Origin: Streptomyces tailanensis
GTDB taxonomy: Bacteria > Actinomycetota > Actinomycetes > Streptomycetales > Streptomycetaceae
Length of the DNA: 48,791 nucleotides
Direction of reading: 5' to 3'
Assembly: GCF_008386495.1 (NCBI RefSeq)
Contig: NZ_VTHJ01000012.1
Location: 121,033-169,823, forward strand
Shown here: positions 1 to 8,486 of the stretch, in pieces
Numbering within the stretch: the stretch's first letter is position 1
Layout: the number at the start of each line of letters is the position of its first letter
Made by a program: the position numbers and the translations under genes
The notes under the pieces: generated by a model
Told to the model about the DNA's origin: nothing
Databases searched by the model: none
The model's input: the letters and a program-made list of their open reading frames with translations, nothing else

Positions 1-44
1 ATCGCCCTTCGGGCTCGTCCTCAAACGCCGGACGGGCTGAATTC
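1..44. repeat. Dispersed Streptomyces-type intergenic repeat, truncated by window edge
   Basis: Starts inside a small GC hairpin (GCCC-TTC-GGGC) followed by the string CTCAAACGCCGGACGGGCTGA. I recognise this as a short repeat often found between genes in Streptomyces. No reading frame fits it. The left part lies outside the window. Confidence 0.5.
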
Positions 45-73
45 AGGGGCGGCCGCCCCCGCCACCCCGCGAC

Positions 74-198
74 GCTGTTGGCGAATCCCGCCGGGCGAGA
101 GCCAAGTGGTCGCGCAGTCTCACCGACACGCCGGGAATGCGGCGTGTCGGTGAGACCCACGAGCCACTTGGCAGCCGTCGACCGGATTCGCCAACAGC
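74..198. repeat. Three-part nested inverted repeat (125 bp)
   Basis: Three pairs of perfect arms nest symmetrically. The outer arms are 15 bp (74-88 with 184-198), the middle arms 9 bp (101-109 with 164-172), and the inner arms 17 bp (117-133 with 140-156) around a 6-nt loop. The unpaired gaps between arms are nearly equal (12 and 11 nt; 7 and 7 nt). It can fold as one long interrupted stem. It could be a terminator, a cruciform site or a miniature transposon-like element. No target-site duplication is visible and no gene lies in it. Confidence 0.85.
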
Positions 199-231
199 GG
201 GCCCGGACGTGCTGAGTGGGCATCCCAGTAG

Positions 232-246
232 CTGACGATCCGTCAG
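232..246. promoter_or_regulatory. Operator-like palindrome CTGACG-ATC-CGTCAG
   Basis: Perfect 6-bp arms around a 3-bp centre, ending about 20 bp before the amidohydrolase start, so a bound repressor would cover the promoter. The same arms recur before other catabolic genes at 9449, 9580, 21022, 21837 and 21897. The symmetry and spacing fit a TetR- or GntR-type dimer. The regulator is not identified in this window. Confidence 0.65.
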
Positions 247-267
247 ATCGGCGCTACCGTGGCGCAC

Positions 268-1527
268 ATGGACACCATGGAGACGAGCGCCACGGAACCC
301 ACCATCGCCCCCGCCTTCCCGAGGATCATCTCGGTCGACGACCACACGGTGGAGCCCCCGAACGTCTGGCAGGACCGCCTCCCGAAGAAGTACCGGGACA
401 TCGGCCCCCGCATAGTCCGGGCGCCGCTGAAGGAGATGACCTTCCTCGGCGGCCGCTTCAAGCCCGTCATGGGCGCCCCCGGCGACGACGGACCGATCGG
501 CGACTGGTGGGTCTACGAGGACCTGCACCGCCCCCTGACCCGCCTCGACACGGCGGTCGGGTACAGCAGGGACGAGATCAAACTGGAGGTCATCACCTAC
601 GAGCAGATGCGCCCCGGTTCGTACGACGTTCCGCAGCGCCTCGCCGACATGGACGTCAACCACGTCCAGTCCGCCCTCTGCTTCCCCACCTTCCCGCGTT
701 TCTGCGGCCAGACCTTCACGGAGGCCGCCGACCACGAACTGGGTCTGCTGGGCGTCCGGGCGTACAACGACTGGATGGTGGAGGAGTGGTGCGGCCCGGC
801 GGCGCACGGCCGCCTCATCCCGCTCACCCTCATTCCCCTCTGGGACGCCGAACTCGCCGCCGCCGAGGTCCGCCGCAACGCCGCCCGCGGCGTCCGGGCC
901 GTCGCCTTCTCCGAGATCCCCCCGCACCTCGGCCTGCCCTCCGTCCACACCGACGACTGGGACCCCTTCCTCGCCGCCTGTGACGAGACCGGCACGGTCG
1001 TCGCCATGCACATCGGCTCCAGCAGCCGTATGCCCTCCACGTCCGCCGACGCCCCGCCGGCCGTCGGCTCCACCATCACCTTCGCCAACTGCTGCTTCTC
1101 GATGGTCGACTGGCTGATGAGCGGCAAGTTCGAACGCTTCCCCAACCTCAAGGTCATGTATGCCGAGGGCCAGATCGGCTGGATCCCGTACATCCTGGAG
1201 CGCGCGGATGTGGTGTGGGAGGAGAACCGGGCCTGGGGCGGGGTCGCCGACAAGGTGCACCGGCCGCCGTCCGAGTTGTTCGCCGAGCATGTGTACGGCT
1301 GCTTCTTCGACGATGCGTTCGGTCTGAAGAACCTGGACGCGATCGGGGTCGGCAACGTGCTGTACGAGACCGACTACCCCCACTCCGACTCCACCTGGCC
1401 CAAGTCCCGCGAGGTCGGGGAGGCCCAGATGGGCCACCTGGACCCGGACGTGGTCGACCGGATCGTGCGCCGCAACGCGATCGATTTGCTGGGGCTGACG
1501 GAGTACGGGCTGTGGGCGGGGGCTTGA
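268..1527 (+). CDS. Amidohydrolase-2 family metal-dependent hydrolase
   Basis: A 419-residue TIM-barrel hydrolase of the amidohydrolase-2 group, which includes hydrolases and decarboxylases acting on ring or amide substrates. Visible signatures are an N-terminal SVDDHTVEPP metal-binding strand (about residues 22-31), a central MHIGSSS histidine motif, and a late ETDYPHSDSTWP motif whose aspartate usually binds the metal. There is no signal peptide, so it should act in the cytoplasm. The ATG at 268 is preferred; an in-frame GTG lies at 259, and neither has a strong ribosome site. The palindrome at 232-246 just upstream links it to the LLM/SDR/aldehyde dehydrogenase genes further along. The substrate cannot be told from sequence. 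Confidence 0.9.
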   Translation: MDTMETSATEPTIAPAFPRIISVDDHTVEPPNVWQDRLPKKYRDIGPRIVRAPLKEMTFLGGRFKPVMGAPGDDGPIGDWWVYEDLHRPLTRLDTAVGYSRDEIKLEVITYEQMRPGSYDVPQRLADMDVNHVQSALCFPTFPRFCGQTFTEAADHELGLLGVRAYNDWMVEEWCGPAAHGRLIPLTLIPLWDAELAAAEVRRNAARGVRAVAFSEIPPHLGLPSVHTDDWDPFLAACDETGTVVAMHIGSSSRMPSTSADAPPAVGSTITFANCCFSMVDWLMSGKFERFPNLKVMYAEGQIGWIPYILERADVVWEENRAWGGVADKVHRPPSELFAEHVYGCFFDDAFGLKNLDAIGVGNVLYETDYPHSDSTWPKSREVGEAQMGHLDPDVVDRIVRRNAIDLLGLTEYGLWAGA

Positions 1528-1592
1528 GTGGGAATCGCGGAAGGCACGGATCCAGGGTGAGGAATGAGAGGTAAGTGTGACACTCGTGTGAA

Positions 1593-1611
1593 CTGTCTGG
1601 TCGTCAGATAG
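1593..1611. promoter_or_regulatory. Degenerate copy of the CTGACG operator motif
   Basis: CTGTCTG-GTCGT-CAGATAG: read on the minus strand it contains ATCTGACG, one full half-site, and the other half-site is poor (four of six bases). It lies between the amidohydrolase stop and the VWA gene, about 77 bp before the preferred VWA start. It may be a weak member of the palindrome family or chance. Confidence 0.3.
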
Positions 1612-1687
1612 CATGATCCCCCTTGGGGGGCCAAGTGCGTTGCGGCTGCCCCCGTGCCGGTTTGCGCAGAGGATTCAGGGGCGTCAG

Positions 1688-2530
1688 TTGCCGTACACCG
1701 CAGAGATCAGCCGTACCAACCCCGGGTGCTTCATCTTCCTCGTGGATCAGTCCGCCTCGATGAGCGATCCCATGACAAGCGGTGAGGTGTCGCCACAGCG
1801 CGCCGAGGTCGTCTCGGATGCCATCAACCGGCTGCTGACCGAGCTGTCGGTCAAGTGCGCCAAGGAAGAAGGCGTACGCGACTACTTCCATGTCGCGGTG
1901 ATCGGATACGGGCACAACCACGTCGGCTCCGCCTTCCAGGGCGCGTTGGCCGGCCGCGACCTCGTTCCGCTGAGCGAGGTCGCGAACAACCCGGCCCGGG
2001 TGCAGAGCCGTACCAAGAAGGTGCCGGACGGCGCTGGCGGTCTGGTCGAGACCTCCGTGCAGTTCCCGGTGTGGATGGACCCGGTGACCAACGGCGGTAC
2101 ACCCATGACGCGGGCTCTCGGCTACGCGGACTCGCTGGTCGCGAACTGGGTCGAGGCGCACCCCGGGGGCTTCCCGCCGATCGTCCTCAACCTCACCGAC
2201 GGCGAGTCCACCGACGGTGACCCGACCAGCGCGGCCATCGGCCTCGCCTCGCATGCCACGGCCGACGGCGCGGTGCTCCTGTTCAACCTCCATGTCTCGG
2301 GCAGCGGCGGCACCCCGGTCACCTTCCCGGACAGCGAGGAGGGGCTGCCGGACACGTACGCACGTCTGCTGTTCCAGATGTCGAGCGTGCTGCCCAGCCA
2401 CATGCGCTCCTACGCGGCTTCGCAGGGCCACCGGGTCAGCGAGACGACCCGGGGCTTCGTCTACAACGCCGACATCGTCAACATCGTGGAGTTCCTGGAC
2501 ATCGGCACCCGCGCGACGGAGCTGCGCTGA
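1688..2530 (+). CDS. VWA-domain protein (TerY-like), first gene of a VWA/PP2C/kinase triad
   Basis: A single von Willebrand A domain with a complete MIDAS metal site: DxSxS (DQSAS, about residues 20-24), a threonine in GGTPMT (about 138) and an aspartate in LTDGES (about 171). Length, about 280 residues, fits a stand-alone VWA protein such as TerY. Start: the ORF opens at an ATG at 1613 with no ribosome site and an arginine-rich leader unlike VWA proteins. The TTG at 1688 follows AGGGGCG and begins LPYTAEIS, where related proteins start, so I chose it. It sits 2 bp before the PP2C gene, and the kinase gene overlaps the PP2C stop. Such VWA proteins are thought to scaffold phospho-signalling complexes. 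Confidence 0.85.
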   Translation: MPYTAEISRTNPGCFIFLVDQSASMSDPMTSGEVSPQRAEVVSDAINRLLTELSVKCAKEEGVRDYFHVAVIGYGHNHVGSAFQGALAGRDLVPLSEVANNPARVQSRTKKVPDGAGGLVETSVQFPVWMDPVTNGGTPMTRALGYADSLVANWVEAHPGGFPPIVLNLTDGESTDGDPTSAAIGLASHATADGAVLLFNLHVSGSGGTPVTFPDSEEGLPDTYARLLFQMSSVLPSHMRSYAASQGHRVSETTRGFVYNADIVNIVEFLDIGTRATELR

Positions 2531-2532
2531 CC

Positions 2533-3387
2533 ATGGGGGACCTCCCGGTGCTGCCGGACCGGCAGCTGCTGCGGGTGCCCAAGGCGGGCAGCCTGCGCGA
2601 GGAGTGCGAGGACGCCGGTTACGTCTTCCCCGGTGACCCGTGTGTCGACGGCGAGGGGCGGACCGTCGCCTCGCTGTACGCGGCCGTGTCGGACGGCGCC
2701 TCGGAGAGCCTGCTCGCTGGTCCCTGGGCCGAACGGCTGGTCAACGACGCCGTCGAGTCCATGTGCCTGAACGGTGACTGGTGGCAGGACCTCGGCGCGT
2801 TCGTCGGCGACCTCATGCGCCGTTCGGGCGACAGCTGGGACGCCTTCCTCACCTGGTACCAGGCCGACCGCGCCGAGCGGGGCAGGCCGATCACCTGGTA
2901 CGAGCAGCCCGGTCTGGAGAAGGGCGCCTTCGCCACCGTACTGGGCGTCGAACTCCGGTCGTCCGTGGCGGAGAGCGGTGAGGTGAGCTGGGACTGGTAC
3001 GCCTTCGCCCTGGGTGACAGCTGCCTCTTCCACCTGCGGGACGGCCAGGTCCTCGGCGCCTTCCCGATCAACGACCTGGACGACTTCGGCATCACCCCGC
3101 AACTCCTCGGCAGCCGCAACCATGACGTGGCACTGGTCGCCGAGCGGGTGAGAGTCGCCCACGGCACGCTGCTCCCCGGCGACGAACTCCTCCTCGCCAC
3201 CGACGCGCTGGCCGCCTGGCTCCTGACCCCACGCCCCGAACTGCCCGCTCCCGGGCTGCTGTTGGCCGAACTCGCCGAACTCGGCGAGGAGTCGTTCGAG
3301 GAGTGGGTGAACGACCAGCGGGCGCGGTCCCGTATCCGAAACGACGACGTGACGCTCATCCGGATGAGGGTGAGAGCGGAGGGGTGA
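2533..3387 (+). CDS. PP2C-like protein phosphatase of the triad
   Basis: A 284-residue cytoplasmic PP2C-like phosphatase. A central strand reads YAAVSDGASES (aspartate about residue 54), equivalent to the metal-binding aspartate of PP2C enzymes. The C-terminus ends in RNDDVTLIRMRV, matching the terminal DD(V/A)T strand of the family. PP2C enzymes are metal-dependent Ser/Thr phosphatases, so the likely partner is the kinase encoded immediately downstream. The start ATG lies 2 bp after the VWA stop. The stop shares an A with the next ATG (TGATG), so translation of phosphatase and kinase is probably coupled. Confidence 0.85.
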   Translation: MGDLPVLPDRQLLRVPKAGSLREECEDAGYVFPGDPCVDGEGRTVASLYAAVSDGASESLLAGPWAERLVNDAVESMCLNGDWWQDLGAFVGDLMRRSGDSWDAFLTWYQADRAERGRPITWYEQPGLEKGAFATVLGVELRSSVAESGEVSWDWYAFALGDSCLFHLRDGQVLGAFPINDLDDFGITPQLLGSRNHDVALVAERVRVAHGTLLPGDELLLATDALAAWLLTPRPELPAPGLLLAELAELGEESFEEWVNDQRARSRIRNDDVTLIRMRVRAEG

Positions 3388-5669
3388 TGGCGGTCTCCCA
3401 CGGCGGCGGGTTCGCCGCCGGATCCGGAGCGGTCGGAAAGTTCCCGACGGGAGCCAACTACGCGGAGGCCCTGCAGCATCCCGAGGTCTGCTTCCGCGAC
3501 CCCGGCCTCAAGCACGGCACCGTCCAGCAGACCCCCGTACTGGGCCCGAAGGCGATCTCCGGCAACTTCGCCAGCGTCTTCTCGGTCACCGCCCCGGACG
3601 GCCAGCGGTACGCCCTGAAGTGCTTCACCAGGGACAGCACGTCCCTCACCAGGCGCTACACGGCCATCAGCTCCGCCCTCGGCGCCCTGTCACACGCGTG
3701 GTCGGTGGGCTTCGAGTTCCTGGACGAGGGCGTGCTGGTCGCCGGGGAGTGGTACCCCGTGGTCAAGATGGCCTGGGTCCAGGGCACCGACCTCCTCAAC
3801 TGGCTCGACCGCAACCGCACCGACACGGCCGCCGTCCAGGCACTGGCCGACCGGTTCCTGGCTCTGGTGGCCGATCTCGACAAGGCCGGCATCGCTCACG
3901 GAGACCTCCAGCACGGCAACATCCTGGTGGCGTCCGACGGGACGCTTCGCCTCGTCGACTACGACGGGATGTACGTACCGGCCCTCAAAGGCGAGAAGGC
4001 CACGGAGAACGGTCACCGCAACTACCAGTCCCCGTCCCGTACGGCCGCCGACTTCGGCCCCGCGATGGACCGCTTCTCCGCCTGGGTCATCCAGCTCTCC
4101 CTGCTCGCCGTCGCCGCGGACCCCGGCCTCTGGACGCAACTCCACGACCCGCACGGCGAGTTCCTGATCCTCTCCGAGGCCGACTTCACCGAACCGGCCA
4201 TGTCCCTGGCCTGGCCGGTGCTGCTCGGCCACCCGGACGAACGGGTCCGGGCCGTGGCCACCCGGGTCAAGAACCTCCTCGGCAAGCCGTGCGCCGCGCT
4301 GCCCGCCCTGACGCCGGACGCCGTGGCACTCCCCAAGCGGCGCTCGGCATGGGGCAAGGGCCAGGCCGCGGCCAAGGGCGGGAGCGGGGCAGCGGCCCAG
4401 GCATCGGCGACCGCGCCGCCGACCGCCTCCGGCCCGCTCGCGCACGGCGTACCGGCCTGGATGACGGGACACATACCGGCGGCGGCCGCACCCGCCGCCG
4501 GGGGTACGGCAGGACAGGCCGCCGGGAGTACGGCAGGACAGGCCGGCCCGGGCCCCGCCGGGCAGCCCGCCCCGGGCTTCGGCCGACGGCGCGCGGGTGA
4601 CCTGGTCGTGGCGGCCTCCTCCCTGCTCGGCAACGCGGCGCCCGGCGCCCTCGCGCTGGCCGCCGTCCAGCCCTACGGGTACCTGCCCATGACCCAGGGG
4701 CTCGCGCTCGCCGTGTCCGGGGCCGCGATCGGCCTCGGGCGACGGCTGCGCCCCGAGTACCGTGCCGCGAAGGCACGCGTACGCGAACTCCACCTGCGCG
4801 CACGCGAGTTGAAGGATCCGGCCACCGCCCACCAGCGCCTGGAGAAGGACATCCGCAAGCTGGACGAGTCGGTCGCCAAGGACAACGCGGCCTCGGACAA
4901 ACGCCTCCAGGCGCTGACCACCGAACTCAAGGACGGCCAGGCCCGCATCACCGTGGACCTGAACCGCAGCACCGGCCGGATCCAGAAACAGCTGACGGAA
5001 CTGTCCGCCAAGGAGGCGCGCCGGATCGCCTACGCCCTGGCGCCCGCGGTCCAGGCGCACATCCAGGAGAGGCTGCGCAAGACCTCGATCCAGGAGGCCC
5101 GCAAGCTCACCAACATGGGCGACAAGATGGTCCGGGCCCTGATGGACGCGGGGATCCGTACCGCCGCCGACTTCACGGGCGTGGCGTTCGCCCAGCAAGG
5201 GGGCGCCTACCTGGTGGGCACCAGCGGCCAGTGGATCAGGGTGCCGGGTATCGGCGAGGCCAGGGCCAACACGCTGGAGTCCTGGCGCCGGGGCCTGGAG
5301 CAGCGCGCCCGGGCCACCGCGCCGACCAAGGTGCCGCCAGGGGTCATGGCGAACATCCAGATCGAGATGGCCACCCTCCGGAACCAGCTGAACGCCGAGC
5401 TGAAGCAGGTCGAGGCCGGCGCCCAGCGGAGCCGCGACGCCCTGAAGAACCGCATCGCCGACGAGCGGCAGCGGCTCACTGCCGCGCGGCAGCGGCGGGG
5501 CATGGAGAGCCAGCGGCAGCGGGCCGAACTCATCCAGCGCCAGAAGCGGCTGGCGGGCGCCGAGGCGGAGCTGGCACGGGTGAGGACCGACCTCGCGACA
5601 GCACGGGCGGAGACCCGACGCACACTGGGCACCCGCCGCTACGTGAAGCTGCTGGCGACCGGCCGCTGA
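3387..5669 (+). CDS. Protein kinase-like protein with coiled coils and helix-hairpin-helix region
   Basis: A 760-residue multidomain protein. Residues about 45-300 form a protein-kinase fold: ATP-binding lysine in YALKCF (K78), catalytic loop HGDLQHGN (H171, D173), and VDYDG (about 190-194) where most kinases have DFG. An Ala/Pro/Gly-rich linker follows, then a hydrophobic stretch near 415-450 that may enter the membrane, a long charged coiled coil, a helix-hairpin-helix-like part (MGDKMVRALMDAGI ... VPGIGEARA, about 577-640) and a second coiled coil to the end. HHH modules usually contact nucleic acid. A longer frame opens at 3303, but the ATG at 3387 follows GGAGGGG and overlaps the PP2C stop. 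The arrangement fits TerY-P triads; the actual signal is unknown. Confidence 0.85.
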   Translation: MAVSHGGGFAAGSGAVGKFPTGANYAEALQHPEVCFRDPGLKHGTVQQTPVLGPKAISGNFASVFSVTAPDGQRYALKCFTRDSTSLTRRYTAISSALGALSHAWSVGFEFLDEGVLVAGEWYPVVKMAWVQGTDLLNWLDRNRTDTAAVQALADRFLALVADLDKAGIAHGDLQHGNILVASDGTLRLVDYDGMYVPALKGEKATENGHRNYQSPSRTAADFGPAMDRFSAWVIQLSLLAVAADPGLWTQLHDPHGEFLILSEADFTEPAMSLAWPVLLGHPDERVRAVATRVKNLLGKPCAALPALTPDAVALPKRRSAWGKGQAAAKGGSGAAAQASATAPPTASGPLAHGVPAWMTGHIPAAAAPAAGGTAGQAAGSTAGQAGPGPAGQPAPGFGRRRAGDLVVAASSLLGNAAPGALALAAVQPYGYLPMTQGLALAVSGAAIGLGRRLRPEYRAAKARVRELHLRARELKDPATAHQRLEKDIRKLDESVAKDNAASDKRLQALTTELKDGQARITVDLNRSTGRIQKQLTELSAKEARRIAYALAPAVQAHIQERLRKTSIQEARKLTNMGDKMVRALMDAGIRTAADFTGVAFAQQGGAYLVGTSGQWIRVPGIGEARANTLESWRRGLEQRARATAPTKVPPGVMANIQIEMATLRNQLNAELKQVEAGAQRSRDALKNRIADERQRLTAARQRRGMESQRQRAELIQRQKRLAGAEAELARVRTDLATARAETRRTLGTRRYVKLLATGR

Positions 5670-5685
5670 GGGGCGTACACACCGC

Positions 5686-6222
5686 TCACGGTGCATCCCC
5701 GTCGCGTCGGCGGGGGTTCCTGCGGGCCAGTCGGCCCGAGACCGGCGCGGTGCCGAGGTCCGCGCCGTCGCCGTCCTCGTGGCGCAGCACCCAGTCGTCG
5801 AGGTCGAGCGCGGCTTCCCGGGGATGCCGTGCCACATGGATCTGCCACCACCTCGCCTCGCCCGGAGCGCCGCCGACGGCTGTTGTAAAGCGGTCGCTCG
5901 CGGTGTGCGGGGGCAGGTTCAGGAGCGCGCCGATCAGTCGCCAGTCGGCGCCGCCCAGTCGCTCGTACACGACGGCGGCCTCCAGGAACCGGTGTGCGGC
6001 CGTGAGTACCCGGGCGGCCTCGGCCAGCACGGAGCCGGGGGCGCCGGTCGTGCCGTCCGGCCTCAGCTCGTGCTCGCCGACCGGGACGGCGGCGCGGGCG
6101 AGCTCGGCCAGTTCGTACGCCTCGTAGGCCAGCACAAGCCTGGCCCGCGCCGTGTCCGTGTACGGGGTGGCAGTGCCGTCGCCCCCATGGCCTTCATCGT
6201 CCTCGTTGCCGGTGGCCGTCAT
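5686..6222 (-). CDS. Hypothetical protein, acidic N-terminus, alpha-helical
   Basis: A 178-residue soluble protein I do not recognise. The first 22 residues are acidic and Gly-rich, the middle is alanine-rich helix (LVLAYEAYELAELARAA), and the tail is Arg-rich (ARRNPRRRD). No signal peptide or catalytic motif is visible. The start ATG is one base beyond the stop of the TSUP transporter, so the two form an operon with the transporter first. It faces the kinase gene tail-to-tail, with 16 bp between the stops. It may be an accessory to the transporter, but nothing in the sequence proves it. Confidence 0.75.
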   Translation of the reverse strand: MTATGNEDDEGHGGDGTATPYTDTARARLVLAYEAYELAELARAAVPVGEHELRPDGTTGAPGSVLAEAARVLTAAHRFLEAAVVYERLGGADWRLIGALLNLPPHTASDRFTTAVGGAPGEARWWQIHVARHPREAALDLDDWVLRHEDGDGADLGTAPVSGRLARRNPRRRDGDAP

Positions 6223-6223
6223 G

Positions 6224-6994
6224 TCAGTCGTCCAGGGCGCGGAGGAAGTACAGGGCGGTCATCGTCACCGCTGTGGTCAGGACGATGGTTCGCAGGGCCC
6301 GGGCCGGCAGGCGCAGGGCGAGGTGGGCGCCCAGGTAGCCGCCGGCCAGGGCGCCGGTCAGCATCGTGGTGAGGAACAGGGGGGTGGCCAGGGCGTCCGA
6401 GGCGAGGAGGAAGAGGGCGCTCGCGCTGAGGTAGGCCGCCGCGACCTGGACGATGCGCATCGGGTTGGCGGTCGCGGGGTCGAGGCCGAGGGTGAGGCCC
6501 CACAGGGCGAGCATCAGGATGCCTACGGCTCCGCCGAAGTATCCGCCGTAGACGGAGAGCAGGAACTGGCCGAGCAACAGGGCTCGCGGGCCCATGCCAG
6601 GACGGCGTCCCGGACCTCGGGAGAGCGCGGCCGAGGCCCGGCGTCCGAAGGCGAGGACGAGGGTGGCGAAGGCCAGGAGCCAGGGGACGGCGGCGTCGAA
6701 CGTGGTCGAGGGGAGGGCGAGGAGGAGGCCGGCGCCGAGGCCGCCGCCGAGGGCGCTGGCGGTGCTCAACTCCGTCGTGGAGACCGTTCCGACCTGGGGG
6801 ATCTCGCGTCGGCAGACCCAGGCGCCGGCGACCGAGCCGGGTACGAGGGCGATGGTCGAGGCCGCGTTCGCCGTCACCGGGGGCAGGCCCACCGCGACGA
6901 GGGCGGGCAGCGCCACGAACGTGCCGCCACCGCCGACGGCGTTCAACACCCCGGCAGCGACCCCGGCCAGCAGAACGAGCAGCAACTCGGACAC
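6224..6994 (-). CDS. TSUP (TauE/SafE) family membrane transporter
   Basis: About 256 residues, almost entirely hydrophobic, with about eight predicted membrane helices. It opens with ELLLVLLAGVAAGVLNAVGGGG, the Gly-rich first helix typical of TauE/SafE proteins. A similar hydrophobic GG-rich helix (YGGYFGGAVGILML) begins the second half, as in the duplicated TSUP fold. Family members export sulfite, sulfoacetate or related sulfur or organic anions. A GTG at 7042 opens the frame 16 residues earlier without a ribosome site; the GTG at 6994 starts VSELLLVL directly at the first helix and is preferred. Co-transcribed with the hypothetical gene that follows. Confidence 0.88.
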   Translation of the reverse strand: MSELLLVLLAGVAAGVLNAVGGGGTFVALPALVAVGLPPVTANAASTIALVPGSVAGAWVCRREIPQVGTVSTTELSTASALGGGLGAGLLLALPSTTFDAAVPWLLAFATLVLAFGRRASAALSRGPGRRPGMGPRALLLGQFLLSVYGGYFGGAVGILMLALWGLTLGLDPATANPMRIVQVAAAYLSASALFLLASDALATPLFLTTMLTGALAGGYLGAHLALRLPARALRTIVLTTAVTMTALYFLRALDD

Positions 6995-7111
6995 CGGTCG
7001 AGCATCACTTCGCGGGTGCGGTCTCCACAATGCGCGATTCACGTACCGAGCATGAGGCTGTGCCTAAGGCTGGGGGAGAGGGTGCCGCAGAGGGTCGGAC
7101 GCCGTTCTCTC

Positions 7112-8239
7112 TCAACCGGCGTGAAGGACCCGGAAGCGGTCGGGTTCCGCCGGATCTCGATCAACGACTTGGATGGGCGGCCAGGCCCACTGCCAAACGC
7201 TGATGCCCGGCGTGCGGGAGAAGTGGATCCGCCCGCGGGTGCCTTCGACTGCGACGCGCGGCCAGGATTCGGCAGTACGCGCCCGGTCCGCGCCGTGAGG
7301 GCGCAGCACATCGGCGAGGACGGCGACCGTGTCGTAGCCCTCGAAGGCGACGAATGAGGGCGCTTCGGCCAGCCGCTCGCGCAGGGCCGTCTCTACTCGT
7401 GCACCGAGTGGGCTGAGGCGTTCGGGCAGGTAGCGCAGGAACGGGATCGCGGTGCCGTCGTCGCCCAGCAACGTTGCCCATTCGGCGAACTCCGGTTGCC
7501 CGGCCGGAGCACCGATCATGACCTCGGCAAGGCGCTGGTCGCGGCGGACGGACTTGACGACCGACACCGCCGGCTCCGGGTGGCCGACCAGGAGAAGGAG
7601 GGCTGTCGCGCGGTTGTCGACGAGTTCGTCGCACACGGCGGTGGGGGTGAGCGCGCCCATGTCGAGTTCGATGACGGTGCCGCCGCGCGGAGCGAGGTAG
7701 TCCCGAAGGATACGGACCCCTGACGCCCAGTAGACACTCGGCTGGGCTGCCACGGCGATTCGGGCGTGGCCCGCGCCGAGGAGGAAGTCCGCGTAGATCT
7801 GCCAGCCGCGGGACTGCGGCGGGGAGAGGCGTGCGACCCATTCCGTCGGCTCCTCGGTGAGCGCGTCGAGAACCGCTGACGAGCAGAGGAACGGCAGACC
7901 GAGGGCGTCGGCCCTGGCGGCAGCGGCGCGAGCGACGACGCTGTGATACTCCCCCACCAAGGCGGCCACGCCCAGGCGAGCCAGTTCATCCACGGCCGCC
8001 GCGGCCCTCTGCGGATCAGCCGCGGTGTCCCGGACCACTAGCTCAAGTGGTCTTCCGCCGATCCCGCCGGCCTCATTGACCTCGCCGATGCCCAGCTCCA
8101 GTCCAGCGAGCAAGTGCCGGCCCGCCTCGCCCCAGCCGGGCCGAGTCAGTGGAACGAGAGCGCCGATCTGGACGGATGATCCGTCAGTTCGCTCCACTCC
8201 AGGCGGTGGTTGCGGTGGTGGGGCTGGTGGCGTATTCAT
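7112..8239 (-). CDS. LivK/AmiC-like periplasmic-binding-fold protein without signal peptide
   Basis: A 375-residue type I periplasmic-binding fold. The opening IGALVPLTRPGWGEAGRH, followed by LELGIGEVNEAGGIGGRPLEL, is the hallmark of branched-chain amino-acid/amide-binding proteins. Later parts (VGEYHSVVARAAA; FEGYDTVAVLADVLRP) match the same family. The odd feature is the N-terminus: a Pro-rich leader, MNTPPAPPPQPPPG, with no signal peptide and no lipobox cysteine. No permease or ATPase genes accompany it. This fits a cytoplasmic ligand sensor like AmiC better than an ABC transporter subunit, though that is inference. It is divergent from the LysR gene across about 250 bp. Confidence 0.85.
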   Translation of the reverse strand: MNTPPAPPPQPPPGVERTDGSSVQIGALVPLTRPGWGEAGRHLLAGLELGIGEVNEAGGIGGRPLELVVRDTAADPQRAAAAVDELARLGVAALVGEYHSVVARAAAARADALGLPFLCSSAVLDALTEEPTEWVARLSPPQSRGWQIYADFLLGAGHARIAVAAQPSVYWASGVRILRDYLAPRGGTVIELDMGALTPTAVCDELVDNRATALLLLVGHPEPAVSVVKSVRRDQRLAEVMIGAPAGQPEFAEWATLLGDDGTAIPFLRYLPERLSPLGARVETALRERLAEAPSFVAFEGYDTVAVLADVLRPHGADRARTAESWPRVAVEGTRGRIHFSRTPGISVWQWAWPPIQVVDRDPAEPDRFRVLHAG

Positions 8240-8486
8240 GCGTTGCAGTCACCTCGGCAAGCCAAGATCATCGGGACGTGCAGCCTACCCACGCACAAGC
8301 CCGCGATCCAGGTGTGCGACTTCCGCAACCGGCGTCCAGCAGGCCCTCGTTGTCCCACCGCCACCTGATCGCCGACTGCCTCGGCATCATTGGCGTCCGC
8401 CGGGGCCTGGACGGCACCAAAGCCGTCCTCATACTCCGCACCGTGACCGCCAACGGCACCGGGCCGGGCCCGGGCCCGGTTCTAGA

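Noticed and set aside
43..1614. Antisense 523-residue open frame
   Set aside because: Shadow of the amidohydrolase on the opposite strand; Gly/Val/Arg-rich, with no family motif.
3690..5837. Antisense 715-residue open frame
   Set aside because: Shadow of the kinase gene; no motifs, typical of high-GC antisense frames.
8171..8186. Partial CTGACG-like site (GATGATCCGTCAG)
   Set aside because: Only one half-site is good and it lies in the coding start of the ligand-binding protein.
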